Positions 45,046 to 55,200 of a stretch of DNA of 64,000 nt are shown piece by piece. The stretch lies in NCBI RefSeq assembly GCF_001705435.1, contig NZ_MDEN01000069.1, positions 372,001 through 436,000 of the forward strand, written 5' to 3'. Positions within the stretch are counted from its first letter, which is position 1. Every line of letters begins with the position of its first letter. Source of the stretch: Pseudomonas graminis (GTDB taxonomy: Bacteria; Pseudomonadota; Gammaproteobacteria; Pseudomonadales; Pseudomonadaceae). The position numbers and the translations under genes were made by a program. The notes beneath the pieces are model-generated. The model searched no databases. It had not been told where the DNA came from and saw only the letters and a list, made by a program, of their open reading frames with translations.

Positions 45046-45600
45046 ACGCTCAAACTCTATGGCGTCGAGCCTGTCTTGGGTCGTAACCAGATCGTCAAGC
45101 TGAATGCGATGTTTTGGTCGGGCCATGAATCGCTTAGCCATGGTAATAGTCAGTTCAATGCCTGATGGATTGGACTGGCGGGACTCCTGGATGGTCTCAA
45201 GCTTCAGATCCAGCGCGCTGAAGAAGGTATCTGCGTCGCTCCCACTCTCGACGGTCGCGCGACGGCTTGTGATCTAATGATGAGCGGCTGGGGGGCGTTT
45301 TATCAGCGCAAAGGCATGAAAGCTTCTGGGTGGTCGGAGCAGGTCATGAATATACTCCTGGGCGTTTCTAGCTTGCATGGGCGGGAGGAGCTGGTTGCGG
45401 AGCTGAAGTAGATGGGTTTGGACTGCGGTGAGTACCTGGTTCGCACCTTTGGCGAGCAGTTTTTATCATATGCCGCCAGTGGAGAGGCCGGGATCCTCCG
45501 TCGAGCGGCATGTGACGACGTTCCGTACTCACGGTCTTTACTCCTGAGCGACCCGGGCTGACAAGATGTAAGGGATGAATGGATGTAGGGTAGGGCGTCG
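45046..45600. other. Gene debris
   Basis: Short open remnants on both strands. On the minus strand around 45050-45270 a frame reads LDLKLETIQESRQSNPSGIE and MAKRFMARPKHRIQLDDL; on the plus strand 45166-45410 a frame ends MSGWGAFYQRKGMKASGWSE and HGREELVAELK. Neither has a plausible start. No complete gene is supported. Confidence 0.4.
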
Positions 45601-46392
45601 TCACAACACTGCTGTAGTAAAAATGTCCGCAGGTATGAAAAAACCCTGAATGACATTTGCCAGATACCCACGATTTATGCGGGCGTCTCGGGCCGTAAAG
45701 CCTGCGCGGGCCATCTGATTGTCCGACTCAGCATTGATCTCAGCAATGAATGAACGGGTCTCCTTCACGGAGAGCGCCCGGCTCAGATCACGATGTGGCC
45801 ATCTCGTAACGTACCCTTGAATAATGCTGGTAATGAACCTGGCGTCCATCTCTGCCCGATCGGCATCCTTATCGATCATGTACATACCAAGGTGATTACG
45901 AAGGAACTGCTGCGATGAGCGGCTCAGATGGGGATCCAGAATCGTGAAATCGACGTAGACGCCTTGTCCACTCTGGATAGCAAACCAACTGGCGTAGTAG
46001 GAAATTCTATCCTGTAAGCGGTTCAGCCCTTGGTAGGTGCATCGATCGAAAGCCTCATCTTGGCTCAGGGCAAATTGAACATCGCCCTCTCTGATCAGAC
46101 CATACAGCGCCAGCAGGTCACTAACGGCCCAAACCGTGGCAGTTAACTCCGCCTTAGACATTTCGAGCTCAGTTGCTAGGAACCCTTTGAATCCCACCAT
46201 TGTCATGGGATTGAGTGCATTATCAATGGGCGCGTCGATAATGGCGAGGTACGCGTCGTAAAAATTCAATGCAAGCATCACACGCTGCTGCCGTTCGATT
46301 TGATCAGGGAAGGCCTCCCTCAGCGATAATTCGCACTGGGTTGGATTCAGCATTGTCATACCGCAGGCGAGGATCTGGTCTTGTTTCAGCAT
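45601..46392 (-). CDS. Protein of unknown function, second gene of an unknown pair
   Basis: 263 aa from the ATG at 46392; a TTG at 46401 is too close to AGGGA. Soluble, helix-rich (LREAFPDQIERQQRVMLALN and ELEMSKAELTATVWAVSDLLALYGLIREGD suggest a winged-helix-like segment). The part SGQGVYVDFTILDPHLSRSS is beta-like. No catalytic motif recognised. It follows the 140-aa gene on the same strand with a 116-bp gap, so a bicistronic unit is likely. Confidence 0.55.
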   Translation of the reverse strand: MLKQDQILACGMTMLNPTQCELSLREAFPDQIERQQRVMLALNFYDAYLAIIDAPIDNALNPMTMVGFKGFLATELEMSKAELTATVWAVSDLLALYGLIREGDVQFALSQDEAFDRCTYQGLNRLQDRISYYASWFAIQSGQGVYVDFTILDPHLSRSSQQFLRNHLGMYMIDKDADRAEMDARFITSIIQGYVTRWPHRDLSRALSVKETRSFIAEINAESDNQMARAGFTARDARINRGYLANVIQGFFIPADIFTTAVL

Positions 46393-46508
46393 ACGTATCA
46401 AAGTCCCTGGTCGAATTCAGAATGGCTTGTTTAAGAAGTTCTCTCGGTTTGGCAGCCATGAATCGACTTCGGCAGCAGGTAAGAACCGGGTCGGCCTGGC
46501 TGCAGAGT

Positions 46509-46931
46509 TCATCTTGAGATGTAGCCTTTGGACACGTTTTGTTCGTGGTACCACTCATGGTTCCGCAGCGCATTTCCATGCTCCTCCGACGGGTTCGCTC
46601 CGGGCTCGCTGGGATAGTCAGCGGGAAACATCTCTCGCAGCCGACAAAGCTCTTCAAAAACGGACTGGGCCCGGGCTATTCTTTGTGATTGAAGGTGTTC
46701 AGCGATCTGCCTAAACCCTGGCGAAGCAGCACCGTGGTCAGAGAACCAAGCTTTAAGGTCTTCATAGATTTGTTGATGACGGCGGTCGAATCCGCCACAA
46801 CGTTGGTCTGTGTCGGAGAAGAACTTGCTTGGATTGTACTGGTATAGGATAAAGTCCTGCAGGAGGTAAGCAGTACCATACATTCCTGTTAGAAAGATGT
46901 CGCGGTGAGTAATATACGGTGATTCGGGCAT
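46509..46931 (-). CDS. Protein of unknown function, first gene of an unknown pair
   Basis: 140 aa; the ATG at 46931 has AGGAGAA seven bases upstream. Reads PYITHRDIFLTGMYGTAYLL, RCGGFDRRHQQIYEDLKAWF and IAEHLQSQRIARAQSVFEEL: amphipathic helices without transmembrane segments. Unrecognised. A long AT-rich gap lies upstream and should hold the promoter. Confidence 0.55.
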   Translation of the reverse strand: MPESPYITHRDIFLTGMYGTAYLLQDFILYQYNPSKFFSDTDQRCGGFDRRHQQIYEDLKAWFSDHGAASPGFRQIAEHLQSQRIARAQSVFEELCRLREMFPADYPSEPGANPSEEHGNALRNHEWYHEQNVSKGYISR

Positions 46932-47546
46932 GCTAATATTCTCCTATTGTGCTTCGCATTAAATTAAGTGACCGGGTTTAACGTGTAAGTGGTACTCAAT
47001 CATTTGGTAAATTTTGATAAGCATGCTCATGCTTGTGCAATGTTTAAGTCCACGAATGGCGTTTTTACGTTGGATTGCAAACTGCCGACATTTCTTGTTA
47101 TTTCCTCACGGGCATACAATTTGCAGTGGATATAGGTCATGGTGATCACGTTGAGTTCTGAGCGACTTGCTAACTAAAGATGATGGCGGCGGTAGTGTCA
47201 AGCTATTATTTAGAGCTGGTGTATTGGTTGCGGGTATAACATTGATTTTGCCTTAAATTGATAACTGAGTTTTCGTAACTAAGATTGTGGGATTACCAAT
47301 ATTTAGTTAATTTAGCTGTCGGTGACTGCGTCGTCGCTAAAGTGGCCATCGGGGCAATTGGAAAAAATGGCTGTTCGCTTCCAAAGGTGAGGTGAGCAGA
47401 GTTTCCGGGCCTCTCACGGGATGGCCGGCAATCTCAAGGCGCTGAATTCATGCGGGTGTTCAGGCCGCCGGAGAGCTCTCATCGTGTTGTATAGGGGAGT
47501 ATTGCCATTGCTGATGGCATTTTCGTGATGTCCAAGATCCAGTTTT
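46932..47546. other. AT-rich gap without a supported gene
   Basis: 615 bp. No frame with both a ribosome binding site and coding character is seen on either strand. The base composition is lower in GC than both neighbours. Presumably holds the promoter of the unknown pair on its left side. Confidence 0.45.
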
Positions 47547-47966
47547 TCATGTGGCACAGGAGTGTTCATGGAAGGGAGTTGCTCGCAATCTCACGACTGC
47601 GCTGTACAGTCGGCGTACGGGTTCTCCATATGGTGCAGCGAGATTGGAGGCAACGGCAATCTTGATGCCTTCGGCCTGCAGCATTTCCACTGCTCGCATT
47701 CCATCATCAAACGGTTCGATGCTATCTAGATCAGCGTCCAGTGCGCCTTGAATTTCGACCATGAGATCGGGTCGTACGCTGATTTCGAAAAGCTCAGCCG
47801 CTTCCGCCAGGCTCAGGCTGCGGGTCATGACCTGGTGCAGATTGTTCGGCTGCGGGAGACGCCCTTGTCGGATGCCATCTTTCAAAATCATGCGATAGGG
47901 GTGTCTGCCCTGCGGGATTCGAAGTAAGGTGCCGAACGCGTCGAAAAGTATGAATCTGACGGACAT
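47547..47966 (-). pseudogene. Truncated HAD-superfamily hydrolase
   Basis: About 139 codons from ATG 47966. The N-terminal half matches the complete HAD protein at 24359-25012 (VRFILFDAFGTLLRIPQGRHPYR, VMTRSLSLAEAAELFEI, ASNLAAPYGEPVRRLYSA), but after VRRL the sequence diverges and ends, so the KPNP and GDS motifs are missing. A remnant of a paralogue or of a second copy. Confidence 0.75.
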
Positions 47967-48079
47967 CTGGATTGCCTTTAACAACTGCGGTTGAGGCCCG
48001 CTTCATCTGGTTTGGCAGGATACAGTGGGTCAGAAGGGCACACATTCGAAGCGACCAGCCGTATGTGGCTGGTCGGCCC

Positions 48080-49096
48080 TCAAGTGATCTTGATGCTTTG
48101 CAGCATCCTTAAGAGCAGAAAATCATCCGGGGCATCCAAGATGAGCTCCCCATCATCAGCGACCCTTACCTCGCATAGCCGGGGATGGCTGAGCAGTCCA
48201 GGAGGCAGGGGATGCCGAGCAAACGGATTGTGAAGCACATAGAGTCCGTCCATGAGGTGCTCTGTGTAGTCTCGTTTCCAGGTATTCCGCACCACTGGAA
48301 TCAGGCTCCCTTGATTAGGGTGCAAGGTGGTGTACACGGACGGTGCCTCAGGACTATCAGCCAGAGCCCTCAGCTTCCCCCAAGTGGCGAGGCAGCTATA
48401 AACAACCGCTGATACTTCCGCATGTGAGTCGTCACAAAACAGTCCGACCTCAATGTTGGTATTGGCATTTTTAGGCGCTGCAGTGACGTTGTACGATACG
48501 ACGTGGGTGTCCCCCGGTTTGGTCGCCGCCTCGTCGTGGTAAAGCCCATACAATGCTGCAAGGATTGGGCGCCCAGATGCGAAATGTGAGTGCGGCCTGT
48601 CGAACGATGCGATGCCAATTACGAAGGGTTTGCCTTCAACGTGCGCATGGTTGAGGTAGCTTTTGCGGTACTTCTTAATCTTGGCATCGAAACTGTTGCA
48701 AATCCGCAGGGTTGATTCGATGTTGAAATCGGTGAAGTCCTTAGGAGGTGCGGCCATGGGAAAGCCAAATGCAGGTTCTCCGCCAACCGGCGGTCTTGCA
48801 ATCGTCGCTTCCAGGCAGAATGGCACGCCCCCCTCCACCACGAAGTCAGGGGCATGATGACGAAGGTTGATTGGTAGACCCAATTCCTTGAGCGCAGCAA
48901 ACAGGTAGAGCTCCCAGAATGAGGACTCGAAAGTCGTTTGCAGCTCTCTGACAAACTTACCGTCACGATCTTCGAAGCCCTCGGCCCATTTAGCCAAAAC
49001 TGCGCGCTCGGGCCCGTAGGGCGCCTCGTTCATCATTTGAAAAATCGCATGCTGGGTCTCGGCATCGACCTGATGTGTGAATAGATCAATGGGCAT
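48080..49096 (-). CDS. Predicted restriction-like (PD-(D/E)xK) protein of unknown function
   Basis: 338 aa; the ATG at 49096 follows AAGGAAG. The N-terminal region reads TTFESSFWELYLFAALKELG, then NLRHHAPDFVVEGGVPFCLE and ATIARPP: an early Glu helix, a PDF turn and a beta strand ending in CLEAT. This resembles a PD-(D/E)xK nuclease with the final Lys replaced by Thr. The C-terminal part has no recognised domain. No methyltransferase gene is beside it. Stand-alone effector nuclease is a guess. Confidence 0.5.
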   Translation of the reverse strand: MPIDLFTHQVDAETQHAIFQMMNEAPYGPERAVLAKWAEGFEDRDGKFVRELQTTFESSFWELYLFAALKELGLPINLRHHAPDFVVEGGVPFCLEATIARPPVGGEPAFGFPMAAPPKDFTDFNIESTLRICNSFDAKIKKYRKSYLNHAHVEGKPFVIGIASFDRPHSHFASGRPILAALYGLYHDEAATKPGDTHVVSYNVTAAPKNANTNIEVGLFCDDSHAEVSAVVYSCLATWGKLRALADSPEAPSVYTTLHPNQGSLIPVVRNTWKRDYTEHLMDGLYVLHNPFARHPLPPGLLSHPRLCEVRVADDGELILDAPDDFLLLRMLQSIKIT

Positions 49097-49269
49097 GACG
49101 CGCTTCCTTGAGCAAAGCCGTTAGAGTTCAGACCTTCGCGGAAGACTATTCGAGGGTGACTATCATATCAACGCTGTGTCCTGGCGTTGAATGTAGTAAA
49201 GATTTCGGCAGGGCTAGTACTGGATTTTTGGATGACCCACAGGACAAGCCCGCGAGGGGGCTCAAGGCC

Positions 49270-51171
49270 CTACTCAACCAGTGGGGTCAGCCGTTGGTGA
49301 AAGATCGGTATTGTCTTCGCCGTCATAGGTTGATCATGCACATACACCTGCTTGACCTCAATTCGATAGGCTTTGAGATAATCAATCCAAGCATGCCTCG
49401 ATGCCTTCGCTGCGATCAGCACGACCGATCGTGCACCTGCCTGTACGGCTGCCTCTGGAGACATGGCGAAGCCAAGTGACACATTCGCCTCGTCAACGAA
49501 CTCAGGTGACAAGGTGGAGTACCTGCCTTCCGCTTCCACAAACAGCCCCTTTCCTCTGACGGAATGAATCCGGCAGATGAAAGGATCCCACTTGTTGGCA
49601 TGGGCTGGCCGCACTCTGATCAGATCATGCTTTCTGAAACTTGTCTCCTGGGTTTGAAGGACTACCGGTGCTCGCACTCGACCCAGACGCTGATTGATCG
49701 TTGCGATCAGCGAGGGAGAGTCACTGACAAAAATTTCACCCTTTGACGCTTGGTGCCATTGCTCGGCCCAGTGGACATTGAACACCTGGTCTTCGCCGTT
49801 GAGCTCAAGGTTCGGCGCTGGGATCGCTGATACGGGGTGACTCGCCGCGTGCAGGGCGATGGTGGGGTAGTAGGCTTTGAGAACGTCCAGGAAATGTGCT
49901 GGTTGCTCAGCCATAGCTGGCCGGGCATCGAATAGCACCACCCGCGTGGAGGCAGGGACTCCCTGGAGGGCCACCAAGAAGTCACTGAGCGTCAGTAGAT
50001 GGCAGTCGGTGATGATGACGGTGCCGTACTCAGCGAGGTCAGGTGGGAGTTCGTGGAAAGGAACTGCAACGTTCTCAGTACAGGCATCATAGATAGGCAG
50101 CATGGAGCTCGAATACACGACGAGCTGAGGAGCCGGCGCGTACAAGATCTGCAGGGTGCCGGACAGCTGGCTCGTGAACTCACAAACGCTTGGTAGAGCA
50201 CGGGCACTGATCACCGACAGCCTTGAGTTGATGGCTACGATGATTTCGTCTTGGTAATTATGATGGTCATAGGATGCGATGACTTGGCTGTATCTGGAAT
50301 AACTATACTGGACTTCCTGAGGCGTATAGATGGGGAAAAAACTGCTCGATAGGCGTTCGAGCTGTCTGCGCACGGCGACCTGAAGCATAGCGTGGGATTT
50401 GAGTTGGCAGTACTCCCCATCAACAATTGTCCAGCCCCGGTCGGTGCAGAGTTCGAGGGCCTTTCCGGAGGACTTGGGCAGCTCCGTCTTGTGAAAGATC
50501 GTGCGTCCCTTCGAGCCTTGATCTCTGAACCAGGTCAGTAGCTCAAGCGCCGCACGTTGGCTGGCGTCCAAACTCGTTTGTGAGGACAGGACTGATTGAA
50601 TCAACTGCGATGTGCCGAACGACAAGAGGGCCTTGAGCCTGGCAAGCGGAACGGCGCATGCATCGGAACCAAACGTGTCATAGCAGGCTTCTGCGCGCGT
50701 TTGAGGAAGCCCCCAGGCCATGAGTCCTTTAACGTGCTGGAACCGTTGCTGAGACTCTTGGAACGCTACCCCTAGCAGAGTGCATTGCGGCGCTGGGAGT
50801 ACTCCTTGCCAGGGTTTCAGGTCATTCTGGACGAGACTGGCTAGAAGCCTCTCGCGTTGAGCTGCGTCCAGGGAGTTGAGCAGTCGTTTTGCAGCAGGTT
50901 TGAGCTGAATATCGGCGAGGAAAAAGTTGTGTTCAATGAGCGTGACCCAGGCCGAGATGTCTAGGCCACATTCCAGAGCAGCTATCAGGTTGACTCCATG
51001 GCTACGTGCAGCGGTTCGCAGCATGTACATGCGCCCGGCAAGCAGCGGAAAATCGAATGCATCAGTGCGAAAGCGCAATGAGGCGATTCTACCGTTCCCT
51101 GAGTGGACGCAGGTGATTTGGCTGATGCCATCTAGCCGATGGATTAGCCGCTTGATGAGGTACTTCTTCAT
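49270..51171 (-). CDS. Large protein resembling a degenerate SF1 (RecD/TraI-like) helicase
   Basis: 633 aa, last gene of the recombinase operon; its ATG overlaps the previous stop (ATGA). The middle region YGTVIITDCHLLTLSDFLVA, then VPASTRVVLFDARPAMAEQP follows the pattern of SF1B helicases (D-E-[AS] strand, then a strand like LVLVGDPxQL), but the Asp-Glu pair is Asp-Cys and no Walker A (GxGKT) is visible. The C-terminal FAMSPEAAVQAGARSVVLIAA sits where motifs V/VI with the TxHKxQG pattern would be. The N-terminal third is unassigned. If real, it is an ATPase-dead helicase fold serving as a DNA-binding or scaffold subunit; this reading is tentative. Confidence 0.55.
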   Translation of the reverse strand: MKKYLIKRLIHRLDGISQITCVHSGNGRIASLRFRTDAFDFPLLAGRMYMLRTAARSHGVNLIAALECGLDISAWVTLIEHNFFLADIQLKPAAKRLLNSLDAAQRERLLASLVQNDLKPWQGVLPAPQCTLLGVAFQESQQRFQHVKGLMAWGLPQTRAEACYDTFGSDACAVPLARLKALLSFGTSQLIQSVLSSQTSLDASQRAALELLTWFRDQGSKGRTIFHKTELPKSSGKALELCTDRGWTIVDGEYCQLKSHAMLQVAVRRQLERLSSSFFPIYTPQEVQYSYSRYSQVIASYDHHNYQDEIIVAINSRLSVISARALPSVCEFTSQLSGTLQILYAPAPQLVVYSSSMLPIYDACTENVAVPFHELPPDLAEYGTVIITDCHLLTLSDFLVALQGVPASTRVVLFDARPAMAEQPAHFLDVLKAYYPTIALHAASHPVSAIPAPNLELNGEDQVFNVHWAEQWHQASKGEIFVSDSPSLIATINQRLGRVRAPVVLQTQETSFRKHDLIRVRPAHANKWDPFICRIHSVRGKGLFVEAEGRYSTLSPEFVDEANVSLGFAMSPEAAVQAGARSVVLIAAKASRHAWIDYLKAYRIEVKQVYVHDQPMTAKTIPIFHQRLTPLVE

Positions 51172-51587
51172 GGGCGATCGCTCAGTACGATGCCGCCTGC
51201 GTGGATCATGTTTAGCACATGACGCGCCGATCGAAGTTGTTGCTTCAGCGTCGAATTTTCCTGCTTGATCAGGGTCAATTCGGTTTGCAATCTGGAATTT
51301 TCAATATTTAGAGGCGCGCCTCCGGGAAGAGTGGCGATCGAGCTTTCCAGGAATTCATTCAGCATCGCTAGGAGTATATGCACTTCGGGGTTGCCTCGGC
51401 GGGCATAAAATATTTGTCGAGTGGCGCCAATCCTGGCTGCCAACCATGTAAGATCAATGCTGCCTTTCCTCATGGGCATAAAGGCGTCTACCTCAATCAG
51501 TTTTGCCATTTCCTCTTTCAGTCGAAGAGCGAAGCGATTCTTCAAGTTCAGCTGTGCTAAGCGATCCAAGATTAGTGTTTTTTGCAT
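51168..51587 (-). CDS. Small HTH/coiled-coil protein of the recombinase operon
   Basis: 139 aa from ATG 51587; ATGs at 51623 and 51509 are possible, the last with AGAGG but too close. A helix-turn-helix-like segment (IDLTWLAARIGATRQIFYARRGNPE) is followed by a coiled coil (NSRLQTELTLIKQENSTLKQ and QLRSARHVLNMIH). It overlaps the 238-aa gene upstream by about 95 bp and the 633-aa gene downstream by 4 bp. Its HTH plus coiled-coil plan parallels the 238-aa protein. Likely DNA-binding partner of the recombinases. Confidence 0.6.
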   Translation of the reverse strand: MQKTLILDRLAQLNLKNRFALRLKEEMAKLIEVDAFMPMRKGSIDLTWLAARIGATRQIFYARRGNPEVHILLAMLNEFLESSIATLPGGAPLNIENSRLQTELTLIKQENSTLKQQLRSARHVLNMIHAGGIVLSDRP

Positions 51588-52209
51588 GGCGCCAGTCCAA
51601 GAAGGGTTTGCAAGTTTTTGCATCAGAGAGTGATGCGGGAACTGCTGTCATCGTTGCGCGGGTCATCAAGCGACCTTTTTCAAAATATAGGAACTGATCT
51701 TCTTTCAATATGATTTCGATTAGCTTGCAGGTCGTTTCGAAAGCGTGCAGGAAACTGTCAGTTTTAATCATGGGTATTTTTGGTTTCGATTTTTTTGATA
51801 GATCGCTCAATATATTTTCCAGAACCAGAATCCTATGTTTCGCTTCGCTAAGTTTGATTTGAAGCGTTTCTTCTGGAATCAAGGATTCTGCAAGTACTCG
51901 GGGGATCTTTGTGCAGAGTTTCACAGCATAGCTATCAAAAAGTCTCTTTTGAGGTGTATTTGATTTTCTATAAAGTGAAGGATCCACGCCAACAATGAGA
52001 GCCACATCCCTGGCCAAGTTTGAAAAATTTTTGTAGGGCGGCACATTTTTTTTGATCAATGACTCTAAAGTAGCTTTGGTCTTTGCCAAAGTTCTATTGA
52101 GTTGCTCCTGCTTCCAATCATGCTTATTTTTATCCTGAAGCGTCAGCTGGTCAGAACGATGATTATTCAATTTTTTCACGCTCCAGGGCCAGGTAAGGAT
52201 TTGAAACAA
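51493..52209 (-). CDS. gmtX: Small DNA-binding-type protein after the large integrase, GmtX candidate
   Basis: 238 aa from TTG 52209, which has AGAGGTG seven bases upstream; GTG 52182 (229 aa) is an alternative. It starts inside the 3' end of the 1142-aa gene (47-bp overlap). An HTH-like stretch (PPYKNFSNLARDVALIVGVD, PSLYRKSNTPQKRL) and a coiled coil (TLQIKLSEAKHRILVLENIL) are readable. Position after the two recombinases matches the third, non-integrase member of gamma-mobile-trio loci. The name rests on context and size, not on a search. Confidence 0.55.
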   Translation of the reverse strand: MFQILTWPWSVKKLNNHRSDQLTLQDKNKHDWKQEQLNRTLAKTKATLESLIKKNVPPYKNFSNLARDVALIVGVDPSLYRKSNTPQKRLFDSYAVKLCTKIPRVLAESLIPEETLQIKLSEAKHRILVLENILSDLSKKSKPKIPMIKTDSFLHAFETTCKLIEIILKEDQFLYFEKGRLMTRATMTAVPASLSDAKTCKPFLDWRHAKNTNLGSLSTAELEESLRSSTERGNGKTD

Positions 52210-55200
52210 GCGTAATCACCTCTTCAAAAGTGAAGTCTGAGCTTCTGAGGATGGTGGCTATCTGGCAGGCGATAAGCTGCTTCGACGTAGGATCGCTTAG
52301 TTCTAATTTTAGAAGGTCTGGGTTCTTGGCTAGCCGCTCAACCATGTAGGGGTAATTGGCCGAAGTTAAGTGCGGATAGGCTTCAGAATCAATAATTCCC
52401 GCAATAACCCGGTGGAGAGGGTTTGACATGTCTACAGCATGTCGCTTAGCACCAACGAGGTCACGGTAGCGGGAAATATACCCTGGATTTTTATTGTCCG
52501 AATCCAATACTTCATTAAGGTGATCGGCCAAATGTTTATATGATGCGATCTCGTAGCGAGCGATTGTCAGTTCGTGATGGTATGGCTCCATCTCAGCTTG
52601 TGAAATGGCTGCGTCAGCCAGCTGACTGATTTTATCCACGAGTTGAAGACTGTTGATTTGAGCCTGTCGCATCTTTACATTCATGCCTGGCAAATGATCG
52701 ATGCCCCATACTGCTGCATCGCAAAGGCTACAAACTCTCGAACGTCCTGTGAACTCCACAAGTTTCTTGGGGCAGTCGCCATCACGCATGCAGATACAAT
52801 GAGTGTAAAATCCCGGCAGGGCTTTGGTTGTGGCTATCAAATCTGTGCCTGATTCTTGGCTATCGATGAGATAAAATTGCTGGCTTCTGAATTTTTGATC
52901 TTTGACGAGCTGCGCCTTGTTTTCGTGCCACCCTTTAACAATGGCGCTGCCCGGCGAGCTCGGCTGATTAATCTTGCCCATCAGCGCTTCATAGGCACTG
53001 TCTGTGACGATGCTATTAGCACGGCCTATGTTCTCTAACATATCTTCGGGAGTAACCACTGTATAGTAGTCGGTTGTCACAGCAATCTGATCATTTATTT
53101 TGTGACCAGCTTGCTGAGCGGTATAGGTGACATCGAGGTGCCCGTACAATCGCATGTGAGAAATCCACGCCACCCGAAGAGAGTGTGGGACATGCACCGC
53201 CAGTTCGTTGCCAGAAGCGCTTATGGTTATGAAGCTGTGATGCGAGTCGGGACTTACAATGGAGTTATATACCTGCTCCAAGCCCCTGCAAAAATGTATC
53301 CATTCGTCAGAGTATGTCCCGTCCGAAAAAGGGAGGTCGTGGTCTCCCCAAGGACTTCTAAACAATGGGCAAATCATGCCGTATTTGTTAGGATCCCTCG
53401 GGTCATTCTCGTAATAAACAAGGCCAGGAGCTCTGGTGTAAACCTCCGTTTGAAAATATCGCTCATCGATGAGACTCTTCATGACATCGCCATCGATCAC
53501 AACATCCCTCGATTTCCCAGATTTGTCTGTGTTGACATGCAGCGTGCAGAGATTGAAAGCGTCAACGTATTTTTCGTGATAAAAATTGTCGAACGTTCTG
53601 AGATCCAACCATTGGCCATTTTGTATTCTTTGGCCTCCAAATAGTCCGATAGCCAGCATCCTGAGTGTTGAAAGCCAGGGCAAGTATGCCGTAACAATGG
53701 TGGCTGCGTTGGTTGAGTGGTAATCGCCATACCACCAGTTGTAGATGTTGGGTATGATTGTAATGGGTATCTGATAGGTCTCCAGTGGACGCTTGGAACT
53801 GCGTAAAGTTACCGTGGTGCCGAGGTGGATTTTCGTGAGATCAATCCAATCGCTTGATTTGATTTCTGCAATTGTTTCAGGAGCAATGCGACCATCTAAT
53901 ATGGAGTTTCTGATGTTGATGCCAATGGCGTCAAGCGCGCTCATGTAGGCTTTTGCGATAATTGAAATGTCCCGAGGGAATGGCTTCTTGTCAGACTTCG
54001 ATCGTCCGCCACTTCCAGTCGAATCCATGGAGCGGTTGACGGGATTGGCATACCCACCATCTACAAACCCATGAGGTGCGCCATAGGTTCTTACTAGCTC
54101 AAAGAAGAGATGCACTGAATTAACAAAGGGTTTAGTAGATTTCTCCGTGAACATCAACGTGCGAAGTTTCAATCCGGTCAGTGGCATCTCAAGGTTGCCA
54201 GAAATGTCATGATCTCGATAAATCGATTGTACGGTTTCATGGTCAATTAGATCGTCGCACCAAAATACCACTCGCTCGAAGTCAATGATGGTTTCTGGCA
54301 GCCGAAGTGTGGAAGTAGGATGCAGCTCTTTCCACATAGGTAGGTAAAAAAAGATGTAGTCAAATAAGAATTTGATATGCTGGATCTGGTTGTCTATATA
54401 GCTTCTGGAGTTTTTAGGGTTGTTAGGATTGATAAGTTTGGCAACAAATATCTCCGCCATCGTTACCCACTGACGGTAGGTCTTCTCGATTTCGATGTGT
54501 GAGCGACCGGGATAGAAATCGTTTGTCACCCAATTGAAGTCAGGCTTTCGCGGAGGTAGAGATAGTAAAAGCAGGTAGTCCTCGGCGGATATCGAAGAGT
54601 GAAGCTCGTTATACAAGGCTTCGCTTTCGTCTGCGACGCGCTGCGCCTTTTCTATTCGAGCCATCTGTCTTTCTATGATTGTTCGCTCTTTTCTTTTAAG
54701 CTTAGCTGTCGGAGAAGAGCGAGCATACTCTCTGTTAATGTTTCTGATCTTGTAGCGACGAAGTTTTCGGTCGTGCGTGGGTATGTTTTGCGCTTCCTCA
54801 GGTGTCATAACATAATATTTTACATACTCATCATAATCCTTAATATTTTGAGCAATACTTTCGTTGTGGGCGCGTTTTGATATAAGGTACATTTGATATC
54901 GCTCAAGGTAGAAGCACTGTTCAGGAGACACGATTTCGCTGAACATGGCCGAGAACTTCTTGAGCCAAGGTATGAAAGAGAAGTGTTTATTTCCTTTATC
55001 AAGTTTAAGACTCACTATCTCAGGTATGGCGGCCCAGATTTCGTCAAAATTCACATCATCTTTAGATTGCCATGACGTGCGGTACTGCCACCTTCTGGAG
55101 GCTCTTTCAATGTTGTTTGAGCCCTTTGCTACCTCGAAAATAAACCCACAGGTTTGTTTTTCCAACTCTGGATTCTTTTTCCATGCAGAGCTCAACTCGA

